Positions 43,837-51,684 of a stretch of DNA of 64,000 nucleotides are shown in pieces (position 1 is the stretch's first letter; every line of letters begins with the position of its first letter). Under the pieces are notes generated by a model that saw nothing but the letters and a program-made list of their open reading frames with translations, made no database searches and had not been told where the DNA came from. A program made the position numbers and the translations under genes. This stretch comes from Halorussus lipolyticus (lineage in GTDB: Archaea; Halobacteriota; Halobacteria; Halobacteriales; Haladaptataceae): positions 1 through 64,000 of the forward strand of contig NZ_CP119804.1 of assembly GCF_029338375.1 (NCBI RefSeq), in the 5' to 3' direction.

Positions 43837-44271
43837 ATGTCAGACGACGGCGAAGCGACCCAAGAAAGCCAAAAACTCCGAATCGAATCGGCCCCGTGGG
43901 AGTCGTTCAAGAAGCGCGCACTCGAATCCGCTCGGGAGTTCGACCGCGAGGAGGAAGGCGGTCCTCGCGTGCTGAGCTTCCAAGACCCAGAGCAGATTCA
44001 GCGCCTCTTGACCCCGCGGCGTCTCGAACTACTCCGGTCGGTGATGGAGGACCCACCGGAGAGCATCCGACAGCTAGCCGACCGCCTCGACCGAAACGTC
44101 AGCGACGTTCACGACGACGTGACGCTACTGGAGGAGTACGAAATCGTCGTCCTCGAACAGAACGGCCGCGCCAAGCGACCGGTCGTGCCCTACGACGAAA
44201 TCGAAATCGCGGTCACGCTGTCGCTACCGAACGAAAGCGGTTCGAACGAACGCAGTCCCGCCGCACCGTGA
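43837..44271 (+). CDS. HVO_A0114-type DNA-binding protein
   Basis: A 144-residue protein with a winged-helix domain (about 55-115): LTPRRLELLRSVMEDPPESIRQLADRLDRNVSDVHDDVTLLEEYEIVVLEQNGRAKRPVVPYDEI. The N-terminus contains the family WESFKKRALESAREFDRE stretch. It is the probable antitoxin and autoregulator for the TumE-like protein. It has a separate AT-rich leader (43720-43830). Confidence 0.8.
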   Translation: MSDDGEATQESQKLRIESAPWESFKKRALESAREFDREEEGGPRVLSFQDPEQIQRLLTPRRLELLRSVMEDPPESIRQLADRLDRNVSDVHDDVTLLEEYEIVVLEQNGRAKRPVVPYDEIEIAVTLSLPNESGSNERSPAAP

Positions 44272-44302
44272 CCGTCGGTGGTTCGTGCGGCGATTGCTGA
44301 TT

Positions 44303-45691
44303 TTACTCCGCCTCGTCCAGCGAGGACACCATCTCGCCCGCGATGCCGGTGTACCCGGCGGGCGTGAGGTCCAGCAACTCCTCGCGGGTGGCCTCGTCCA
44401 CGTCGAGGTCCGCGAACAGGTCCCGGAAGTCGTCCAAGGTCACGCGCTGGCCGCGGGTCAGGTCCTTGACTCGCTCGTAGGCGTCGTCGTGGCCCTCGCG
44501 CCGGAGGATGGTCTGGACCGCCTCGCCGATGATTTCGGGGGTCTCCTCCAACTCCTCGCGCATGACCTGCTCGTTCGGCACGACCTTGCCGAGACCGGCC
44601 TGCAGTTTGACGTAACCGAGCAGGCAGTAGGCGAACGCGGACCCGATGTTTCGCTTGACCGTCGAGTCCGAGAGGTCGCGCTGAAGCCGAGATTCGGTCA
44701 CGTAATCGCCCAAGAACACCAAGTCCGAGTTGGCCTTCGAGAGGTTGCCCTCGCTGTTCTCGAAGTCGATGGGGTTGACCTTGTGGGGCATGGTCGAGGA
44801 CCCGGTTTCGCCCTCGGCGGCCTCCTGTCCCAGATACCGGTCGCTGACGTAGCGCCACGCGTCGCGGTCCAAATCCAGTAGGACGTTGTTCGCGCCCCGG
44901 AGCGCGTCGAACAGTTCCGCGAGGTCGTCGCAGGGGTTGACCTGCGTGGTCAGGGGCGCTTGCTCCAGCCCCAACCCTTCCACGAACTCCCGCGAGAAGG
45001 CTCGCCAGTCCACGTCGGGGTAGGCCGCGACGTGGGCCGCGTAGGTACCGGAGGCCCCCGCAAGCTTGCCCTGCAATCCGTCGCGGGCCGATTTCACGCG
45101 ACCAATCGAGCGTCCGAGTCGGGAGGCGAAGACGGCCATCTCCTTGCCGAAGGTGGTCGGGGTCGCTGGCTGGCCGTGGGTCCGGGCGAGCATTGGCACG
45201 TCCCGGTACTCGCGGGCGAGGTCCGAGAGGCCCTCCCGAATCGACTGGAGTTCGGGGAGCAGGACCTCCTCGACTGCGCCTTTCACCAGCAGGCGGTACG
45301 CGAGGTTGTTCACGTCCTCGCTGGTCAGCGCGAAGTGAATCCACGAGGCAGACCCGTCCAAGTCCTCGGGAAGCCCCTCGCGGACGAAGTACTCGACCGC
45401 CTTCACGTCGTGGTTGGTCGCCGAGTAGTCGCCGTAGCCCTCGGTTTCGATTCGTTTGACTATCTCGGCGTCCTCCTCGTCGAAGGTTTCGTAGAGGGAC
45501 CGTAGCTCCTCGCGGTCGCCCGCATCCAGTTCGAGGGGCGTCACGTCAAGGTCGGCCAGCGAAATCAGATACTCCACTTCGACCTGCACCCGCGCCCGAA
45601 TCAGGGCGGCCTCGCTGGCGTACTCTCGCAGGGGTTCGGTCCGACCCGCGTACCGACCGTCGAGCGGCGACACCGCATAGAGGGAGTTCAT
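44303..45691 (-). CDS. purB: Adenylosuccinate lyase
   Basis: A 462-residue homotetrameric lyase acting twice in purine synthesis, on SAICAR and on adenylosuccinate. The fumarase-superfamily signature is GSSTMPHKVNPIDFENSEG. RTHGQPATPTTFGKEM and HFALTSEDVNNLA are active-site regions. ATG at 45691 (MNSLYAVSPLDGRY) matches family N-termini. It is divergent from purNH across a 167-bp intergenic region with repeated GCATA-type sites. Confidence 0.96.
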   Translation of the reverse strand: MNSLYAVSPLDGRYAGRTEPLREYASEAALIRARVQVEVEYLISLADLDVTPLELDAGDREELRSLYETFDEEDAEIVKRIETEGYGDYSATNHDVKAVEYFVREGLPEDLDGSASWIHFALTSEDVNNLAYRLLVKGAVEEVLLPELQSIREGLSDLAREYRDVPMLARTHGQPATPTTFGKEMAVFASRLGRSIGRVKSARDGLQGKLAGASGTYAAHVAAYPDVDWRAFSREFVEGLGLEQAPLTTQVNPCDDLAELFDALRGANNVLLDLDRDAWRYVSDRYLGQEAAEGETGSSTMPHKVNPIDFENSEGNLSKANSDLVFLGDYVTESRLQRDLSDSTVKRNIGSAFAYCLLGYVKLQAGLGKVVPNEQVMREELEETPEIIGEAVQTILRREGHDDAYERVKDLTRGQRVTLDDFRDLFADLDVDEATREELLDLTPAGYTGIAGEMVSSLDEAE

Positions 45692-45748
45692 GTCCGAATC
45701 TGCCGGGGCGCGCGGCAAAAGCGTGTCGGTCCGAGTCGTCACGGTCGT

Positions 45749-45806
45749 GCATACTCCGGCGAGTTAGATGGGTTTGAGCCGGCGAAGTATGCTCGTTTTT
45801 GCATAT
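45749..45806. promoter_or_regulatory. GCATAY sites in purB/purNH divergent promoter
   Basis: gcatact (45749-45755), its inverse agtatgc (45786-45792) and gcatatc (45801-45807) occur within 60 bp, and ccggcga sequences flank the first two as an inverted repeat. A shared purine regulator could bind here, which is inference. Confidence 0.45.
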
Positions 45807-45858
45807 CTCCTCGGTCGTAACCGCAATGCCTTTTTGCCGAGACGACGCGGTTTCGAAC

Positions 45859-47484
45859 ATGACCCGAATCGCTGGACTCGCCAGCAACCGCGGACGAAAC
45901 CTGATGCACCTCGCCGACCGGACCCCCGGCGGCGCAGAACTCGGTGTCGTCCTGACCAACGATGCCGACGCGCCAGTGCTTGAGAAGGCCCAGAAGCGCG
46001 GAATTCCCACCGAAGTCGTGGAGCTCGACGAGGACGAGTCCCGGCGCGACCACGAACAGCGCGTAGTGTCGGCCCTCGCCGACTACGACTTCGACCTCGT
46101 GTGTCTCGACGGCTACATGCGCATCCTCTCGGATACCTTCCTCGGCGAGATGCCGCCGACCCTGAACGTCCACCCGGCGCTCCTGCCAGCCTTCCCCGGC
46201 ATGGACGTTCACGAGCAGGTCCTCGACGCGGGCGTCAAAACCACTGGGTGTACGGTCCACGTCGTGACGGACGCGACGGACGACGAGGGCGAAGTCGTGG
46301 AAGCCGAGGTTGATGCCGGCCCCATCGTCACCCAAGAGCCGATTCCGGTCTACGAGGACGACGACGAGGCCGATTTGAAAGAGCGGGTCCTCTACGAAGG
46401 CGAGTTCAAAGCCTACCCCCGCGCCGTGAAGTGGTTCGCCGAGGAGACCCTCGAAATCGCCGCCGACCGGTCCGAGGTCCGCGTCGAGGCCGACGAGGGC
46501 GGCGAATTCCCTGCCCGGACGGTCGAGAGTTCGGACCGGACTGCCGACCTGCGGTACGGCGAGAACCCCCATCAGGACGCCGCGCTCTACGGGGACGCGA
46601 CCTGCGAGGAGGCCAGCGTCGTGGACGCCCCGCAACGCAACGAGGGCGCGAAGGGGATGGGGTACAACAACTACAACGACGCCGACGCCGCGCTCAACCT
46701 CGTCAAGGAGTTCGACCGGCCGTCTGCGGCGGTCATCAAGCACACCAACCCCGCCGGTTGCGCTTCCGCGGATACCCTCGCCGAGGCCTACGACCGGGCG
46801 CTCTCGACCGACCCCAAGAGCGCGTTCGGCGGCATCGTGGCCCTCAACCGGGAGTGCGACGAGGACACCGCCGAGCAGGTCATCGACTCGTTCAAGGAGG
46901 TCGTCGTCGCGCCGGGCTACACCGATTCCGCCCTCGACACGCTGTTCGAGAAGGACAACCTGCGAGTGCTGGACGTTGGCGACGAGGAGGACTTCGGCGA
47001 GATTTCCGAGACCACGACCGAGAAGGACCTCGTTGGCGGCCGACTCGTCCAAGAGCGCGACCTACAGGCCCCGACTCGCGACGAGTTGGAGGTCGTGACC
47101 GAGCGAGAACCGACCGACGACCAACTCGACTCCCTGCTGTTCGCGTGGCAGACCATCAAGCACGTCAAGTCCAACGCCATCCTGTTCGCCGACGGCACCG
47201 AGACAGTCGGGGTCGGCGCGGGGCAGGTCTCCCGCGTCGATGCGGTCGAGATTGCGAAGATGAAGGCCGAGAAAGACGCCGAGGGCAAGTCTGCCGAGGG
47301 TGCGGTCATGGCCTCGGACGCCTTCTTCCCCTTCCCGGACGCCATCGAGGCCGCCGCCGAGGCGGGCATCGAGGCGGTCATCCAGCCGGGCGGCTCGGTC
47401 AACGACGACGACGTAATCGAGGCCGCCGACGAACACGACATGGCGATGGTCTTTACTGGGAGTCGGTGCTTTAGACACGACTGA
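45859..47484 (+). CDS. purH: Fused GAR formyltransferase (PurN) and AICAR formyltransferase (PurH C-domain)
   Basis: A 541-residue bifunctional enzyme. Residues 1-185 are PurN-like, with NVHPALLPAFPGMDVHEQVLDAGVKTTGCTVHVV covering the catalytic His and the folate region. Residues 200-541 are the AICAR transformylase with RYGENPHQDA, YNNYNDADAALNLV, AAVIKHTNPAGCA, DPKSAFGG and the late AMVFTGSRCFRH end. The IMP cyclohydrolase (MGS-like) domain that normally precedes this half in bacteria is absent and PurN takes its place; archaea close the ring with PurO. Both halves use 10-formyl-tetrahydrofolate. The stop lies within a tandem repeat. Confidence 0.93.
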   Translation: MTRIAGLASNRGRNLMHLADRTPGGAELGVVLTNDADAPVLEKAQKRGIPTEVVELDEDESRRDHEQRVVSALADYDFDLVCLDGYMRILSDTFLGEMPPTLNVHPALLPAFPGMDVHEQVLDAGVKTTGCTVHVVTDATDDEGEVVEAEVDAGPIVTQEPIPVYEDDDEADLKERVLYEGEFKAYPRAVKWFAEETLEIAADRSEVRVEADEGGEFPARTVESSDRTADLRYGENPHQDAALYGDATCEEASVVDAPQRNEGAKGMGYNNYNDADAALNLVKEFDRPSAAVIKHTNPAGCASADTLAEAYDRALSTDPKSAFGGIVALNRECDEDTAEQVIDSFKEVVVAPGYTDSALDTLFEKDNLRVLDVGDEEDFGEISETTTEKDLVGGRLVQERDLQAPTRDELEVVTEREPTDDQLDSLLFAWQTIKHVKSNAILFADGTETVGVGAGQVSRVDAVEIAKMKAEKDAEGKSAEGAVMASDAFFPFPDAIEAAAEAGIEAVIQPGGSVNDDDVIEAADEHDMAMVFTGSRCFRHD

Positions 47485-47614
47485 CCGCAGGGAAGGAGTC
47501 GTCTGAAGCTCGGAAGACGCGGTTTGTCTTCCGGCGTTTCCGGGACGACTGACCGCAGGGAAGGAGTCGTCTGAAGCTCGGAAGACGCGGTTTGTCTTCC
47601 GGCGTTTCCGGGAC
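47479..47614 (+). repeat. 68-bp tandem repeat containing AAACCGC-type hairpins
   Basis: Two exact-looking 68-bp units begin at 47479 and 47547 (gactgaccgcagggaagg...), and the start of a third (gactga) is at 47615. The first unit includes the purNH stop codon. Each holds an 8-bp hairpin with the loop gcggttt, the complement of aaaccgc: 47511-47533 and 47579-47601. Unit boundaries also pair (gacgact / agtcgtc). From 47615 to 47702 nothing else is seen. Confidence 0.85.
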
Positions 47615-47702
47615 GACTGAGCGAGAGAGTCGTCAGAACTCGTTTCTGAGGACGGTTCGGACAGCGGAAATTTTATCGCCGTCACGCTGTTCGGTTCTCG
47701 TC

Positions 47703-48113
47703 GTGTCGGTACCGACTGACTGCGTGCGGTCCGGGTTAGAGTACATCGCCGCGAAAGTGGACCACGGCGGGCAGGTGTACGTCATCGACATCGGGCGGGA
47801 CGTGATTCACTCGGCCCCGCTGATTCTGACGACGTGGGACGACTCGACGGCCGTCGAAACTGGGTCGTTCGCCCACGCGGTGTTCGGGCCGAAACACATG
47901 GCCAAATCCTACACGCCGGACGAGAACGTTCGCGTCACCTACGACCACGGTGCCGAACCGCCGGGCGAGACGGACCTCGGCGAGTGGTCGTCGGTGAGAC
48001 TCGCCGATGTCGGGCGCGAGTACCGCGAATACTACCGGGAGAACAGCGGCGACTTCTACACGCCTGTCGAGAATCCCGTCGAGACGGTAACGACCGTCCT
48101 CGACGAGAGATAG
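47703..48113 (+). CDS. Hypothetical soluble protein
   Basis: A 136-residue protein starting with GTG (VSVPTDCVRSGLEYIAAK). It is acidic, alpha/beta and without membrane segment. No family or motif is recognised. Codon use is typical of the genome. Confidence 0.6.
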   Translation: MSVPTDCVRSGLEYIAAKVDHGGQVYVIDIGRDVIHSAPLILTTWDDSTAVETGSFAHAVFGPKHMAKSYTPDENVRVTYDHGAEPPGETDLGEWSSVRLADVGREYREYYRENSGDFYTPVENPVETVTTVLDER

Positions 48114-48261
48114 GCCAGACAGATACTCGCTCGCGGACTGTGTGCCCCTCGCGTGGTCGGGAGCGACCGAGTTCCGAGTCACGCCACCGGCCCCATCCGA
48201 CTCTCGGCGGTCGCCTCTCGGAAGACGAGATTCAAGTGCGACCGCCGCCAACGAACCGGTG

Positions 48262-48792
48262 ATGGGACTCGCAGACGACCCGAAGGTCAAACTCCTCGCC
48301 AGCGGATTCGCGCTCTCGCTGTTCGCGCTCGTCGGTCTCGTCGGGTTCGGCCTCGTCGCTGGCCTCTCGACGCTCGCTGGGCCGCCTGCGGGGGCCTCGC
48401 TGGTCTTCGCCGTCCTGAGCGCCGTCGCGCCGTATCTGGTCGCGTCGGCGCTGGTCGGGATGCTCTCGCTGTTCCTGCTGGTCGGCCTCGTCGTCACGGC
48501 GGTCCGGAGCGCCTCGGTCCCCCGGAGTAATCGCCTCGCGCGCTTGGCCCGGTTGGTGGAGCGGTACTCGTCCGAAGCGCGGGAACTCCGACTGTCCGAG
48601 CGCCTCGAACCCACGACCGAGGACCGCATCGACCAGTTGAAACGGGAGTACGTCGAGGGCGACATCACCGAGCTGGAGTACGAACGCCGCTTGCAAGACC
48701 TGATGGCCGACGACAGCATGAGCGACCAGCGGGTCCGGCGCGAGTACGAGCGGACCGACCGGAACAGTCGGGAACGCGAGTTCGAGTGGTGA
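48262..48792 (+). CDS. Membrane protein with SHOCT domain
   Basis: A 176-residue protein. Two long hydrophobic helices (about 10-37 and 44-78) precede a charged region. A SHOCT motif sits at about 120-146: EDRIDQLKREYVEGDITELEYERRLQDLM. Such short C-terminal domains are common in haloarchaeal membrane proteins and likely mediate oligomerisation. ATG at 48262 is chosen because the helix follows directly. Confidence 0.78.
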   Translation: MGLADDPKVKLLASGFALSLFALVGLVGFGLVAGLSTLAGPPAGASLVFAVLSAVAPYLVASALVGMLSLFLLVGLVVTAVRSASVPRSNRLARLARLVERYSSEARELRLSERLEPTTEDRIDQLKREYVEGDITELEYERRLQDLMADDSMSDQRVRREYERTDRNSREREFEW

Positions 48793-48949
48793 GACGGCGA
48801 CTCGTCGCCGCCGGAGAGACACCGACAGATATCTTAAAGAAACAGGTACGATTCTCAGGCAAAGGATATTCGTTGTTAATCGGTCTCCTCCGGTCTCGTC
48901 GGGTCCAGAAAACGGCTCCAGTTCGGAAACCGCAAAGCGTAACGGTCGG

Positions 48950-49018
48950 TTACATTTCGCAGTAACAGCCGTCGTCGTTGCAGAAGCAATCCATCGGCGA
49001 GATGCTGAACAGGAACAT
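48950..49018 (-). CDS. 22-aa Cys-rich microprotein with strong Shine-Dalgarno
   Basis: The frame encodes MFLFSISPMD followed by CFCNDDGCYCEM and a stop. Four of the last twelve residues are Cys, arranged CxC-x4-CxC, enough for one zinc or Fe-S site or for post-translational crosslinks. The ATG is preceded, six bases away, by ggaggtga (49025-49032 on the minus strand), the full anti-16S sequence, which is rare for haloarchaeal genes. An AT-rich region (49040-49080) upstream could be the promoter. No modification enzyme is adjacent. The gene is below usual annotation length limits. Confidence 0.6.
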   Translation of the reverse strand: MFLFSISPMDCFCNDDGCYCEM

Positions 49019-49135
49019 TCTTTGTCACCTCCACCCACACCATAAAACATTAATTAAAAATTCTTTTCTAAGGATATTTTACACCTCCGGTGAGGGTCCG
49101 ACACTCTAAAGCGCGCCGCGTTAGTTCACGCAGAC

Positions 49136-51580
49136 ATGGACTACCACGAGGCGGCGAACTTTCTGTTCGACCTGCGGCGGTTCCGCCCCAAACCGGGGAC
49201 GGAATCGACCGCGGACCTGCTCGCCCACCTCGGAAACCCTCACGAGGAGGTCGATTTCGTGCAGGTGGCGGGGTCGAACGGGAAGGGTTCGACGGCCCGG
49301 ATGGCCGAGCGCGCCCTGCGAGAGGCCGGCCTCGATGTCGGACTCTACACTTCCCCGCACTTCGACGACGTTCGGGAGCGCGTGCAGGTGAACGGCCGGA
49401 AGATTCCAAAGACCGCCCTCGCCGAGTACGTCGAGTCGGTCCGCGAGTACGTCAACGACCGCGCGGCGGACGGCGAGGCCCCCACCTTCTTCGAGGTCGT
49501 GACCGGACTGGCGCTCTGGCACTTCGGCTGTGAGGACGTGGACGTGGCGCTCCTCGAGGTCGGCATCGGCGGCAAGTACGACGCCACGAGCGTCGTGAAT
49601 CCGGTCGCCAGCGCAGTCACCAGCGTCACGCTCGAACACACCGGCATCATCGGCGAGACCATCGCGGAAATCGCCACCGACAAGGCCCACGTCGCGCCGG
49701 AGGACGCACCCCTCGTCACCGCGACGACCGGCGAGGCGCTGGACGCCGTGACGGAGCAGGCCGGAGCGGTCGTCCGAGTCGGCGAGGACGACGACGCCGA
49801 CGTGCAGGTCGAGTACGGCGGGCGAACCAACCACACCGAGGCCGCCGTCTCCCTCTCCGGGCCGGACTGGGAGGTCGAGACGGCGATTCCGCTCCTCGGC
49901 GAGTTTCAGGCCCGGAACGCTGGCGTGGCGGCCGCGCTGGCCCGGCAGGTCAGCGACGTGACCGACGAGCAACTGGCCCGAGGCCTCCGGAAGGCCGACT
50001 GGCCCGGCCGATTCGAGGTGATGGGCCGAGACCCCGTCGTGGTTCTCGACGGGGCGCACAACCCCGGCGCGTGCGAGGCCCTCGCCGACACCCTCGCGGA
50101 GTTCGAGGACGAGATTTCGGACCTCCACCTCGTCTTCGGCGCGATGCACGACAAGGACCTCCGCGGCATGGCCGAGGCCCTGCCGACGCCCGACCGAGTT
50201 GTCGCCTGCCAACCGAACCTCGACCGGGCCGAGGACGAGGAGGTCGTCGCCCGCGCCTTCGAGGAGTCCGGAGCGAACGAGGTCCTGACCCGGAACGCGG
50301 TCGAAGGCGCGCTCGAAAACGCACTCGACGCCGCCGAATCTGACGACCTCGTGGTGGTCACGGGCTCGCTCTACGCCGTCGCCGAGGCCCGGACCCGGTG
50401 GACCCGCGCCGAGATTCCCAAGCGCATCCGAAATCTGGACGACGCCCGCGAGGCCTTGGAGGGTGCCGACGTGACGAGTCCCGGCGTCTGGCGGATGCGC
50501 GGCAAGGCGGTCCACCGCGTCCTGAAGACCCGCGTGCAGGTCCGACAGGCCCGCTACCTCAAAGAGGAGATGCTGAGCCTCGGCGGGGAGTGTGCGGTCT
50601 CGGGCACCAACGAGCAGGACGACGAGAACGTGGACGTGGTGCTGATGGGCACGCTGGCCCAGTTCAAGCGCCTCGCCGGGAAACTCGACGGCCAACCCTA
50701 CGGTCTCTCGGTGTTCGCCGACGACGTGCGCGAGGCGCTGGGCATCCAGACCGACCCCGACCGCCGTGGCTACCCGTGGGAGGACGGCACCGCGGTCATG
50801 GGCATCCTGAACGTCACGCCAGACTCCTTCCACGACGGCGGCCGGTACGAGGCCGTCGAGGACGCAATCTCGCGCGCCGAGGAGATGGCCCAAGCAGGCG
50901 CGGACATCATCGACGTTGGCGGCGAGTCCACTCGCCCCGGCGCGGACGAGATTTCGGTCGAGGACGAAATCGACCGCGTGGTGCCCGTCATCGAGGAGAT
51001 TTCGGACCTCGACCTGCTAGTCTCCATCGACACCCGGAAGGCCCCGGTCGCAGAGGCCGCCCTCGAAGCGGGCGCGGACATTCTTAACGACGTGTCGGGC
51101 CTCGAAGACCCCGAGATGCGCTTCGTCGCGGCCGAGTACGACGCGCCCATCGTCGTGATGCACAGCATCGACGCCCCGGTGGTTCCGGACCGGGACGTTC
51201 ACTACGACGACGTGGTGGAGGACGTAATCGACGAACTGGAGGAGCGCGTCCTGCTGGCCGAGAAGGCCGGACTCGACCGCGAGCAAATCATCGTGGACCC
51301 CGGCCTCGGGTTCGGCAAGTCGAGCGCCGAGAGCTTCGAACTACTGGGCCGGACCGACGAGTTCCACGCGCTGGAGTGTCCCGTACTGGTCGGGCATTCG
51401 CACAAGTCGATGTTCGGCCTCCTCGGCGAGGACGACGACAGAACCGCGGCGACAGTCGCCGGGACCGCGATTGCGGCCGAACGTGGGGCCGACATCGTTC
51501 GAGTCCACGACGTTGCGGAGAACGTCGCGGCGGTGAACGCGGTGGAAGCGGCGGACACTCCCGAGCGGTTCGAAGAATAG
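49136..51580 (+). CDS. folP: Fused dihydrofolate synthase (FolC) and dihydropteroate synthase (FolP)
   Basis: An 814-residue bifunctional protein. The FolC/Mur-ligase half (1-430) has the P-loop VAGSNGKGSTARM at about 45-57, EVGIGGKYDATSV and LDGAHNPGACEAL. A connecting domain (about 440-545) follows. The dihydropteroate synthase TIM barrel starts near residue 550 with MGILNVTPDSFHDGG, then GADIIDVGGESTRPGA, VSIDTRKAPVAEAAL, INDVSG-like LNDVSGLED and PGLGFGKS. It makes dihydropteroate and attaches glutamate. Folate made here feeds the purN-purH reactions encoded just upstream. Confidence 0.95.
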   Translation: MDYHEAANFLFDLRRFRPKPGTESTADLLAHLGNPHEEVDFVQVAGSNGKGSTARMAERALREAGLDVGLYTSPHFDDVRERVQVNGRKIPKTALAEYVESVREYVNDRAADGEAPTFFEVVTGLALWHFGCEDVDVALLEVGIGGKYDATSVVNPVASAVTSVTLEHTGIIGETIAEIATDKAHVAPEDAPLVTATTGEALDAVTEQAGAVVRVGEDDDADVQVEYGGRTNHTEAAVSLSGPDWEVETAIPLLGEFQARNAGVAAALARQVSDVTDEQLARGLRKADWPGRFEVMGRDPVVVLDGAHNPGACEALADTLAEFEDEISDLHLVFGAMHDKDLRGMAEALPTPDRVVACQPNLDRAEDEEVVARAFEESGANEVLTRNAVEGALENALDAAESDDLVVVTGSLYAVAEARTRWTRAEIPKRIRNLDDAREALEGADVTSPGVWRMRGKAVHRVLKTRVQVRQARYLKEEMLSLGGECAVSGTNEQDDENVDVVLMGTLAQFKRLAGKLDGQPYGLSVFADDVREALGIQTDPDRRGYPWEDGTAVMGILNVTPDSFHDGGRYEAVEDAISRAEEMAQAGADIIDVGGESTRPGADEISVEDEIDRVVPVIEEISDLDLLVSIDTRKAPVAEAALEAGADILNDVSGLEDPEMRFVAAEYDAPIVVMHSIDAPVVPDRDVHYDDVVEDVIDELEERVLLAEKAGLDREQIIVDPGLGFGKSSAESFELLGRTDEFHALECPVLVGHSHKSMFGLLGEDDDRTAATVAGTAIAAERGADIVRVHDVAENVAAVNAVEAADTPERFEE

Positions 51581-51684
51581 ACTCTTAATTCCGTGTTTGA
51601 GAAAGAAATTCTGTTGCTTCGGGTTCCTCTCTGTTTCCAAGAACTGTATGAAACGGTCCAAGAGTGTCTGCTGGACCTCTCAGT

